Shown one piece after another: positions 35,333 to 42,469 of a stretch of 64,000 bases of DNA; the first letter of the stretch is position 1; every line of letters begins with the position of its first letter. A program made the position numbers and the translations under genes. The DNA is taken from the NCBI RefSeq assembly GCF_900101675.1, contig NZ_FNKG01000001.1:1409378-1473377 (forward strand), given 5' to 3'. Origin of the DNA: Curtobacterium sp. UNCCL20. GTDB taxonomy: Bacteria; Actinomycetota; Actinomycetes; Actinomycetales; Microbacteriaceae. The notes beneath the pieces are model-generated. The model was not told the origin of the DNA and did not search any database. It saw only the letters and a program-made list of their open reading frames with translations.

Positions 35333-36705
35333 CCGACACGAGCACCGGCTCGAACGGCGCCGCCACGACGAACCCCGCGGCACCGGTGCCCGGCGCGACC
35401 GACCCGGGCCGCGCGGGTGACCCGACCTCCGGCCGCCCGGACACGTGGGCCTCGGCGGACCGCGGCCAGCTGATCGACCGGGCCGAGGTGATCGTGACGA
35501 GCCCGAACCGCAACTTCGTGACGCTGAAGCTCACCACCGCCGACGGCGTCACGGGCCTCGGCGACGCCACGCTCAACGGACGTGAGCTCGCGGTCGCCGC
35601 CTACCTGTCCGAGCACGTCGTCCCGCTGCTCGTCGGCCGTGACGCCAGCCGCATCGAGGACGCCTGGCAGTTCCTGTACCGGTCGTCGTACTGGCGTCGG
35701 GGCCCGGTGACGATGGCCGCGATCGCCGCCGTCGACATGGCGCTCTGGGACATCAAGGGCAAGGTCGCGGGGATGCCCGTGTACCAGCTGCTCGGCGGTG
35801 CCTCCCGGACCGGACTGATGGCGTACGGGCACGCCTCCGGCAAGGAACTCCCCGAGCTGTTCGACTCCATCCGTGAGCACCAGTCCGAGGGCTACCGGTC
35901 GATCCGCGTGCAGACCGGCGTCCCCGGGCTCGAGTCGATCTACGGCATCGCGTCGAACAAGACGACCGAGGGCAACAGCGGCGTCCGGTACGACTTCGAG
36001 CCGGCGCAGCGTGGGGCGTTCCCGGCGATGGAGGACTGGGACACCCGGGCGTACCTCCGGCACGTGCCGACCGTGTTCGAAGCCGTCCGCAACGAGTTCG
36101 GCCCCGAGCTGCCGCTCCTGCACGACGGGCACCACCGGATGACGCCGCTGCAGGCCGCCAAGCTCGGGAAGTCCCTCGAGCCGTACGACCTGTTCTGGCT
36201 CGAGGACTGCACCCCCGCCGAGAACCAAGAGGCCCTGCGGCTCGTCCGGCAGCACACCACGACGCCGCTCGCGATCGGCGAGGTCTTCAACACGATCTGG
36301 GACTTCAAGGACATCATCCGCGACCAGCTCATCGACTACGTCCGCGGTGCCGTGACGCACATGGGCGGCATCTCTCCGCTGAAGAAGACGATGGACTACG
36401 CGGCGATGTACCAGATCAAGTCCGGGTTCCACGGGCCGACCGACATCTCGCCGGTGGGGCTCGCGGCCCAGATGCACCTCGGGCTCGCGATCCACAACTT
36501 CGGCATCCAGGAGTACATGCAGCACGGCCCGAAGACGAACCAGGTGTTCCACCAGACGTTCACCTTCACGGACGGCTACCTGCACCCCGGCGACGAGCCC
36601 GGACTCGGCGTCACACTCGACGTCGACGAGGCGGGGAAGTACCCGTACGAGCAGGCCTACCTGCCGTTCAACCGCCTCGCCGACGGCACCGTCCACGACT
36701 GGTGA
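35329..36705 (+). CDS. manD: D-mannonate dehydratase (enolase superfamily, ManD)
   Basis: 458 residues. It dehydrates D-mannonate to 2-keto-3-deoxygluconate. [30 protein letters not shown] (metal-binding Asp), FWLEDC, IGEVFN and [10 protein letters not shown] are typical of the ManD/RspA group. The first 45 residues are a Gly/Thr/Pro-rich extension not found in relatives of about 400 residues. Starts later than ATG 35329 lack a ribosome site, whereas ATG 35329 has GAAGGAG. It is the last gene of the uronate operon. Genes for KDG kinase and aldolase are not in the window. Confidence 0.9.
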   Translation: MTDTSTGSNGAATTNPAAPVPGATDPGRAGDPTSGRPDTWASADRGQLIDRAEVIVTSPNRNFVTLKLTTADGVTGLGDATLNGRELAVAAYLSEHVVPLLVGRDASRIEDAWQFLYRSSYWRRGPVTMAAIAAVDMALWDIKGKVAGMPVYQLLGGASRTGLMAYGHASGKELPELFDSIREHQSEGYRSIRVQTGVPGLESIYGIASNKTTEGNSGVRYDFEPAQRGAFPAMEDWDTRAYLRHVPTVFEAVRNEFGPELPLLHDGHHRMTPLQAAKLGKSLEPYDLFWLEDCTPAENQEALRLVRQHTTTPLAIGEVFNTIWDFKDIIRDQLIDYVRGAVTHMGGISPLKKTMDYAAMYQIKSGFHGPTDISPVGLAAQMHLGLAIHNFGIQEYMQHGPKTNQVFHQTFTFTDGYLHPGDEPGLGVTLDVDEAGKYPYEQAYLPFNRLADGTVHDW

Positions 36706-36714
36706 CCCCTCGCT

Positions 36715-36779
36715 GAACACCGGTGTTCGTCCTCCGCACCGCGCCGATCCGCGGCGCTGAGCACGAACACCGGTGTCTC
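36715..36779. repeat. palindrome pair with ACACCGGTGT cores
   Basis: ACACCGGTGTTCGT (36717-36730) and ACGAACACCGGTGT (36763-36776) are perfect inverted copies. Each core is itself palindromic (GAACACCGGTGTTC at 36715-36728). It starts 10 bases after the manD stop and may terminate that operon. Confidence 0.7.
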
Positions 36780-36807
36780 GCCGAGGCGGAACGGGCAGAG
36801 TGGAGGC

Positions 36808-37770
36808 ATGGGGTTCGCAGACGTGGCGAGGGAACTGCTCCTCGTCGTGCCCGCGGACTTCGTCGCCCAACGCACCGCGCGGCAGCGGGCTGCACGGAAG
36901 GACGACCGCGAGCTCGCTGCGGCGATCGGGAGTCTCCGGAAGCCGGCACCCGCCGCGTGGGTGATCGACCTGCTGGCCCACGACGGCGCCCTCGACGATG
37001 CCGTCGACCTGGGACCGGCGATCCGGAAGGCCCAGGCGGACGCCGACCCGGCCGAGATCCGGAAGCTCCGGCACCAGCGCGCGCAGGTCGTCGACGCGCT
37101 CGCCCAGGCCGGCGCGGACCTCGCTTCCGACGCCGGGCACCCCGCGACGCCCGCCGTGCTCGACCAGGTCCGGGCGACGATCGAGGCCGCGATGGCCGAC
37201 CCGCACGCCGGTGCCGCGGTCCGCTCGGGCCTCCTCGTCCGACCGCTCGAGAGCGCCGGGTTCGACGACGTCGACCTCGACGGCGCCCTCGCGGACCCGG
37301 ACGCCGTGCCCGATGCGTGGTCCGGCAGCGACGCGCCACCCATCCCCATCGACCAGGCGAGACGATCGCGGAAGGCGGGCCGCGCCTCCAGGCCGCCGGA
37401 ACGCGACGAGACACCGGAACGACGACCGACGCCGGAACCCGAACCGACGCCGAAGCCCGAACCGCAGCCGAAGCCGACGCGCGATCGGGCCGTACGAGAA
37501 CCGAAGGTCGATCCGTCAGCCGAGCGCCGGGCCGCCCGTGATGCGGAGGCCGAGGCGCGCGCCGCCTCCCATGAGGCCGACGCAGCCCTCGACGCCGCCG
37601 AGCAGGAACTCGAGCACGCCGAGGACCGTCACGCCGACCTCGAGCGACAGCTGGCGGACGCCACCGCCGAGGTCGAACGCCTCGAACGTGCCCGGGACGA
37701 CGCCGAAGCCGCCAGCGACCGAGCCCGCGACGCGTTCACGGCCGCCCGGAAGGCCCGCCGCGGCCGCTGA
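36808..37770 (+). CDS. uncharacterised protein with C-terminal coiled coil
   Basis: 320 residues. Residues 1-150 are mostly helical (VARELLLVVPADFVAQRTAR, RKPAPAAWVIDLLAHDG). Residues 185-235 are Pro/Glu/Arg-rich and disordered. Residues 240-315 are a strong heptad coiled coil (DAAEQELEHAEDRHADLERQ). I do not recognise a family. The disordered part contains a half palindrome copy at 37380-37394 read as RASRP. ATG 36808 has GGAGG 2 bases away plus GCAGAGTGGAGG further up, so the ribosome site is close. Confidence 0.65.
   Translation: MGFADVARELLLVVPADFVAQRTARQRAARKDDRELAAAIGSLRKPAPAAWVIDLLAHDGALDDAVDLGPAIRKAQADADPAEIRKLRHQRAQVVDALAQAGADLASDAGHPATPAVLDQVRATIEAAMADPHAGAAVRSGLLVRPLESAGFDDVDLDGALADPDAVPDAWSGSDAPPIPIDQARRSRKAGRASRPPERDETPERRPTPEPEPTPKPEPQPKPTRDRAVREPKVDPSAERRAARDAEAEARAASHEADAALDAAEQELEHAEDRHADLERQLADATAEVERLERARDDAEAASDRARDAFTAARKARRGR
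37380..37394. repeat. half palindrome copy inside the coiled-coil protein gene
   Basis: CCGCGCCTCCAGGCC, read in frame as RASRP in a disordered stretch, the same peptide as at 7125. Confidence 0.65.
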
Positions 37771-37845
37771 CCCGGTGGGAACGCGTCGCTCATCACCTCG
37801 GATGAAAACCGCCCGCTCACCTCGCTGACCGACCGAACGCCGCCA

Positions 37846-37851
37846 TACGCT
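37846..37851 (+). promoter_or_regulatory. -10 box for the second histidine kinase gene, leaderless
   Basis: TACGCT ends 7 bases before ATG 37859. No ribosome site in the gap. Confidence 0.5.
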
Positions 37852-37858
37852 CGGCGTC

Positions 37859-39184
37859 ATGACCTCCACCCTCCGCCGGTTCCGGCACCTCGTGGCCCCG
37901 GCCGCCGGAGCCGTGTACCTCGTGCTCTGGATCGTCGCCGAAGCGGGCCGCTCCGGCCTCGCCGACCACATCGTCGTGGTCTCGGCGTTCGCCGTCGCGA
38001 TCGGCCTGACGAACTGGATGCCCGCGACGTCCCTCGGCCTCGTCGTCGTCGTGCCGCTGCTGCAGGCGCTCCGCCTGCTGCACCGCCCGACCGACACGAC
38101 CTGGCCGGAGTACCTCGCCATCGCGATCGTCGTCGGAATCGTCGGTGCCGGGCGGTCCGATCTGCTCCGGTGGCTCGCTGTCCCGGTGTTGGCGGTCGCG
38201 AGCGCCGCCGCCGCGTGGGCGATGGTGGTGCCGACGGTCGCGGACCCGGACGTGTGGGCGCTCTGGATCGGCTCGTCGGGCGGCACCCGGAAGGACCTGG
38301 CGTTCATCGCGCTCGCGATCGCCGGGGCCAGCGGCATCGGGTGGGCGATCGGCGTCGCACTCGGGGCGACGTGGCGGATCGGGCTCGCCCGGGGCCGCGT
38401 CGTCGAGGCCGAGCGGGAGGCCGAGGTCACGACGGTCGAGCTCCACGCGGAACAGGAGCGTGCCCGGATCGCCCGGGACGTCCACGACTCGCTCGCGCAC
38501 TCGCTCGCCGTGGTGGTCTCGCAGGCCCAGGGTGCGGCGGCGATCGCGGTGCGGGACGAGCACGCGGCCCGGGCCCTGCAGGACATCGCCGAGGTGAGCC
38601 GTTCGGCGCTCGGGGACGTCCGAGCGCTCGTGGAACGGATCCAGGGCGCCGGCGACGACGCACGGCACGGGCTGGACGACGTCCCGGTGCTCGTCGGGGA
38701 CATGCGGGAGCTCGGCATGGACGCGGTGTTCGAGCAGCACGGTACGGCGTCGGAGGTGTCGCCCCACGTCGGCTCGGCGGTGCACCGGATCGTGCAGGAG
38801 AGCCTGACGAACGTCCTCAAGCACCAGGGGCGGACGTCCGCCGCCCGGGTGGTCTTCGACTGGCGCGGCCCGGGCCTCGGTGTCGTGGTGACGTCGCGTG
38901 GCTCGGCGCCGCTGGTCCTGCTGGACGGTGCCGGCTCCGGAGTCGCGGGGATGCAGGAGCGTGCGCGACTCGTCGGTGGATGGCTCCGAGCTGGGGCCGG
39001 TGACGAGGAGCACGAGTACGTCGTGACGGCATGGGTCCCGACGGCGCCGGCCACCCGGACGACCGAGACCGGACCCGGGACCACGCCGACCGCCGTGACC
39101 GCCGCGACGCCAGCGACCGCCGCGACGACGGCCACCCCGACCACGGCCACTGCCACCGCCCGCGACACCGGGGCCTCCCGGTGA
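37859..39184 (+). CDS. sensor histidine kinase (NarL type)
   Basis: 441 residues. About five to six membrane segments lie in residues 10-170. The HisKA_3 motif RIARDVHDSLAHS has the acceptor His at about 209. QESLTNVLKHQG and GSGVAGMQERARLVGG are the ATP-binding boxes. The last 45 residues are a Thr/Ala/Pro tail (ATPATAATTATPTTATATAR) of repeat origin. The stop overlaps the GTG start of the response regulator. The signal is unknown. Confidence 0.92.
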   Translation: MTSTLRRFRHLVAPAAGAVYLVLWIVAEAGRSGLADHIVVVSAFAVAIGLTNWMPATSLGLVVVVPLLQALRLLHRPTDTTWPEYLAIAIVVGIVGAGRSDLLRWLAVPVLAVASAAAAWAMVVPTVADPDVWALWIGSSGGTRKDLAFIALAIAGASGIGWAIGVALGATWRIGLARGRVVEAEREAEVTTVELHAEQERARIARDVHDSLAHSLAVVVSQAQGAAAIAVRDEHAARALQDIAEVSRSALGDVRALVERIQGAGDDARHGLDDVPVLVGDMRELGMDAVFEQHGTASEVSPHVGSAVHRIVQESLTNVLKHQGRTSAARVVFDWRGPGLGVVVTSRGSAPLVLLDGAGSGVAGMQERARLVGGWLRAGAGDEEHEYVVTAWVPTAPATRTTETGPGTTPTAVTAATPATAATTATPTTATATARDTGASR

Positions 39185-39837
39185 CCCCGATCCGTGTCGC
39201 CGTCGTCGACGACCAGCGACTCTTCGCCTCGGGGATGCAGATGCTCGTCGACGCCCAGGACGACATGACCTGCGTCGGGACGGCCGCGGACGGTGCCGAG
39301 GCGCTGCTCCTCTGCGACGCCGAGCAACCCGACGTGCTCCTGCTCGACCTCCGGATGCCCGTGCTGAACGGCATCGAGACCCTCGGGCGGCTCGCCGAGC
39401 AGGGTGACGACCGGCCTCGGGTGATCGCCCTCACCACAATCCGCCGGGACGACGCCGTCCTCGCGGCACTCCGTGCCGGGGCCGCCGCGTTCCTCACCAA
39501 GGACGCGCTGCCCGACGTCGTCACTGCCACCATCCGCGACGTCCACGAGGGGCGACCTGCCCCGACCGAGGCCGAAGCACTCGACCTGCTCCGGGCCCAG
39601 GGGACACCGGTCGAGACGAACCGCCGCGACGAGGTGCTCGACGCCCTGAGCGGCCGCGAACGGGAGGTCTTCCTGCTCGTCGCGAAGGGCCTCAGCAACG
39701 CCGAGATCGCGACGTCGGTGTTCCTCAGCGAGGCCACCGTGAAGACCCACGTCCGCTCGGTCCTGCAGAAGCTCGGGCTCCGGAACCGGATCCAGGTCGT
39801 CCTCACCGCACACGAACGCGGCCTCGTCCGCGCCTAG
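39181..39837 (+). CDS. response regulator, NarL/LuxR family
   Basis: 218 residues. Receiver with the acidic pair at 10-11 and phospho-acceptor Asp at about 56 in LLLDLRMPVL; FLTKDALP holds the conserved Lys. The C-terminal LuxR helix-turn-helix is LSGREREVFLLVAKGLSNAE and FLSEATVKTHVRSVL. GTG 39181 overlaps the kinase stop (GTGA). The secreted protein at 39846 starts 8 bases later, so it is co-transcribed and may be part of the same response. Confidence 0.94.
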   Translation: MTPIRVAVVDDQRLFASGMQMLVDAQDDMTCVGTAADGAEALLLCDAEQPDVLLLDLRMPVLNGIETLGRLAEQGDDRPRVIALTTIRRDDAVLAALRAGAAAFLTKDALPDVVTATIRDVHEGRPAPTEAEALDLLRAQGTPVETNRRDEVLDALSGREREVFLLVAKGLSNAEIATSVFLSEATVKTHVRSVLQKLGLRNRIQVVLTAHERGLVRA

Positions 39838-39845
39838 GGGGAACC

Positions 39846-40811
39846 ATGCAGATCACCAGCCGCATCGCGAAGACCGGCACCCTCGCGCTCGTCGTCGTCG
39901 GCCTCGCCGCCGGCGTCGTGCACGCCATGCCGGAGCGGGCGGACGTCGCGGTCGCCCCGACGACCGAGCGCTCGCCGGGAGCGTGGACGATGCCGCTCGA
40001 CGGGTACGTCCAGCCGGCCGGGGCGAAGCAGGACTACGCGAGCAACCTCGTCGACCAGCCGTGTCTGCGCGCCATCGGCATCGACTTCCCGGTGCCGTGG
40101 GCGACCGTCGCCGGGCTCGAGGCGTCCTCCGACGAGTCCGAGACCCCGGAGCGGGGCAACACCTCGCCGGCGCTCGCCTGGAGCCGGCCACTCGACGCGG
40201 ACCTCGCCCGCACCCGTGGCTACCACGGGCCCTCGACGGCCGGCGCGAACACCGACGGGATGCGGGCGTGGGGCCAGAACCCGAAGCGCAACGCCGCGTT
40301 CGCGAAGGCCTCGCAGACCGCCGTCGCACGGTGCTTCAACGCGAGCTACCGCACGCTCGGTCTCACCGACCCGACGGGGGCCGGGCAAGCCGCCTCGGCC
40401 GTCGCGAAGCGGCTGACGTACCTCGCTGCCGTCGACGCGCGCACGGACGGCACCGTGGTCCGAGCCGCCGCCCAGTGGCACGCCTGCATGGCGCCGGCCC
40501 GGGTGCGGGACCTCCCCACGGCGCCGGACCAGATGCCGTCGCCGTCGATCCGGATGGACTACGGGACGAACATCCGCTCCACGCCGGTGCAGGACGGCGA
40601 GGTCGCGATCGCGGAACGCGACGTCGCGTGCCAGGACTCGTCCGGCTACCGCGAGGCGCTCTACGACGCCGAGTGGAACCGGCTCCTGCACGTCACGAAG
40701 AGCGACGCGGACGTGCTGCGGACCGCGAAGGCCGACCAGCTCGCGGTCGACCGCCGACTGGACGAGACCATCCGGCGCCTCGCGCCGAAGGCGCCCGCCG
40801 ACGTCGACTGA
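39846..40811 (+). CDS. secreted protein of unknown function
   Basis: 321 residues. The N-terminal signal peptide ITSRIAKTGTLALVVVGLAA is followed by a small-residue cleavage region near VVHAM. The mature part has four Cys residues (CLRAIG, ARCFNAS, WHACM, VACQD), which could form two disulfides. I do not recognise a family. ATG 39846 follows TAGGGGGAACC, and the spacing of 8 bases after the response regulator stop makes an operon with the two-component pair. Confidence 0.75.
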   Translation: MQITSRIAKTGTLALVVVGLAAGVVHAMPERADVAVAPTTERSPGAWTMPLDGYVQPAGAKQDYASNLVDQPCLRAIGIDFPVPWATVAGLEASSDESETPERGNTSPALAWSRPLDADLARTRGYHGPSTAGANTDGMRAWGQNPKRNAAFAKASQTAVARCFNASYRTLGLTDPTGAGQAASAVAKRLTYLAAVDARTDGTVVRAAAQWHACMAPARVRDLPTAPDQMPSPSIRMDYGTNIRSTPVQDGEVAIAERDVACQDSSGYREALYDAEWNRLLHVTKSDADVLRTAKADQLAVDRRLDETIRRLAPKAPADVD

Positions 40812-40886
40812 GCGCTGACGTCGACTGCGCGTCGACCGGCGCGGGGAGCTGCTCTGGGGGCAGCGCCCCCGCCCGGCGGACGGGAC

Positions 40887-40934
40887 GACGGCCTGGAGGC
40901 GCGGTGCCAGCTGGCACCGCGCCTCCAGGCCGTC
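40887..40934. terminator. perfect 48-bp copy of the dispersed palindrome
   Basis: The left arm starts GACGGCCTGGAGGCGCGG and the right arm ends CCGCGCCTCCAGGCCGTC. All 24 base pairs match with no loop. It is the most complete copy in the window and lies 75 bases after the secreted-protein gene, in front of the rplY promoter. Confidence 0.85.
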
Positions 40935-40981
40935 CTGGTCGCACCTTCAGGACGCGGGCCGACACGCCCGACCCGTCCTGC

Positions 40982-40987
40982 TAGACT
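40982..40987 (+). promoter_or_regulatory. -10 box for rplY
   Basis: TAGACT, a good TANNNT box. The expected start lies near 40994, giving an untranslated leader of about 160 bases. No clear -35 box is seen. Confidence 0.5.
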
Positions 40988-41007
40988 CAGTGACTGACTT
41001 CGGCGAG

Positions 41008-41026
41008 GGCCGCGCTCTGCGCGGCC
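41008..41026 (+). promoter_or_regulatory. leader hairpin upstream of rplY
   Basis: GGCCGCGC-TCT-GCGCGGCC has a perfect 8-base-pair stem with a 3-base loop inside the long leader. It may be an autoregulatory site for bL25 or a transcription pause. Confidence 0.4.
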
Positions 41027-41156
41027 GTGATCGACGCAGTGGGAGAGCCGGCCCCGTCCTGGGAGCGTTCCTCACGCGTGTACGCGTTCGAGTTGCAACA
41101 CCACAGACCCCCACGATGCCGGCAACCCGGTGTCGTCCCCGAGACCAGGAGGCACC

Positions 41157-41780
41157 ATGGCCGACTACACCAAGCTCGCAGCGGAAGTCCGCACCAAGTT
41201 CGGCAAGGGCGCTGCCCGCAAGCTCCGCGCGGCCGACAAGATCCCCGCCGTCGTCTACGGCCACGGCACCGAGCCGCAGCACATCTCGCTGCCCGGCCAC
41301 GAGACCATGCTGCTCGTCCGTACCGCCAACGCGGTCGTCGACCTCGACATCGAAGGCGCGGCCCAGCTCGCCCTCGTCAAGGACGTCCAGCGTGACCCGG
41401 TGCGTCAGATCATCGAGCACATCGACCTCGTCGTCCTCCGCCGCGGCGAGAAGGTCACCGTCGACGTCCCCGTCGTGATCGAGGGCGAGTCCTTCTCCGG
41501 CACCATCCACGTGCAGGACCTCAACACGGTCTCGCTCCTGGTGCTCGCGACGGACATCCCGGAGCACGTCACCGTCAACGTCGAGGACCTCGAGGACGGC
41601 GTGCAGATCCACGCGTCGCAGCTCGAGCTCCCCGAGGGCGCCGAGCTCGAGACCGACCCCGAGGCGCTCGTCGTCGCGATCGTCACCCCGCGTGGCACCG
41701 CCGACGACGACGCTGCCGACGCCGCTTCGGCCGAGGCCGGCGCCGAGTCCGGTGCCGAGGGCGCTTCGGACTCCGAGTAA
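41157..41780 (+). CDS. rplY: 50S ribosomal protein bL25 (Ctc family)
   Basis: 207 residues. The 5S rRNA-binding domain (about 1-95) includes RKLRAADKIPAVVYGHG. The C-terminal TL5/Ctc domain (about 100-185) includes QIHASQLELPEGAELETDP. The tail of about 25 residues is acidic (DDDAADAAS, ESGAEGASDSE). Length is that of the long Ctc form. ATG 41157 has AGGAGG 5 bases upstream. It is followed by pth, as in other actinobacteria. Confidence 0.96.
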   Translation: MADYTKLAAEVRTKFGKGAARKLRAADKIPAVVYGHGTEPQHISLPGHETMLLVRTANAVVDLDIEGAAQLALVKDVQRDPVRQIIEHIDLVVLRRGEKVTVDVPVVIEGESFSGTIHVQDLNTVSLLVLATDIPEHVTVNVEDLEDGVQIHASQLELPEGAELETDPEALVVAIVTPRGTADDDAADAASAEAGAESGAEGASDSE

Positions 41781-41809
41781 CAACCCCTCGAGACATCTGG
41801 TCGACGCTG

Positions 41810-42394
41810 ATGGCAGACAACCTGCTGGTCGTGGTCGGGCTCGGGAACCCCGGGCCCGGCTACGCCGGCAACCGCCACAACGTCGGCCAGATGGTCCTCG
41901 ACGAACTCGCCGCCCGGATGGGTGCGACGTTCAAGAAGCACAAGACCCCGAACCAGGTCGCCGAGGGGCGCCTGGTGCCCGGGGGAACCCGGCTGGTGCT
42001 CGCCAAGCCGGGGTCGTTCATGAACACCTCCGGCGGCCCGGTGTCGTCGGTGCTCGGCTTCTACGGCGCGACGCCGGCCGAGCTCGTGGTCGTGCACGAC
42101 GAGCTGGACCTGCCGTTCGACACCGTCCGGCTCAAGGGCAGCGGCGGTCACGGCGGGCACAACGGCCTCCGCGACATCATCAAGGCCACCGGTACGAACG
42201 AGTTCTCCCGCGTGCGGATCGGCATCGGCCGTCCCCCGGGGCGACAGGACCCGGCCGACTACGTGCTGCGTGACTTCTCGCCGACCGAGAAGAAGACGCT
42301 GCCGAACCTGCTGACGGACGGTGCCGACGCGGTCGAGGCGATCGCCGAGCTCGGGCTCCTCGCGGCGCAGCAGCGGGTGCATGCGCCGTCGTGA
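41810..42394 (+). CDS. pth: peptidyl-tRNA hydrolase
   Basis: 194 residues. It recycles tRNA from dropped peptidyl-tRNA. VGLGNPGPGYAGNRHNVGQM contains the catalytic His and the conserved Asn. KPGSFMNTSGG and VVHDELDLPF (with the catalytic Asp), plus GGHGGHNGLRDI, complete the active site. It lies 29 bases after rplY and is co-transcribed with it. Confidence 0.96.
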   Translation: MADNLLVVVGLGNPGPGYAGNRHNVGQMVLDELAARMGATFKKHKTPNQVAEGRLVPGGTRLVLAKPGSFMNTSGGPVSSVLGFYGATPAELVVVHDELDLPFDTVRLKGSGGHGGHNGLRDIIKATGTNEFSRVRIGIGRPPGRQDPADYVLRDFSPTEKKTLPNLLTDGADAVEAIAELGLLAAQQRVHAPS

Positions 42395-42395
42395 T

Positions 42396-42413
42396 GTATA
42401 TCTGACATACGGT
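42396..42413 (+). promoter_or_regulatory. AT-rich promoter candidate for the secreted Ig-like protein
   Basis: GTATATCTGACATACGGT is an A/T-rich island directly after the pth stop. It contains GTAT and ATAC as short inverted arms and a TACGGT box (42408-42413). The start codon is 57 bases downstream, so this mRNA has a normal leader. Confidence 0.4.
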
Positions 42414-42469
42414 ATTCCATCAGACCGGTTCTGTGATGCTTGCCTCCTCTCGACGTCCTGAGGAGGACC

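Larger units (their letters stand above)
40812..41156. other. gene-free stretch with a perfect palindrome and the rplY leader
   Basis: 345 bases without a supported gene. It holds the 48-base palindrome (40887-40934), a TAGACT promoter box (40982) and a long untranslated leader with a GC-rich hairpin before rplY. Confidence 0.7.

Noticed and set aside
33958..37206. 1082-residue antisense frame over uxuB and manD
   Set aside because: Shadow frame opposite two clear catabolic genes.
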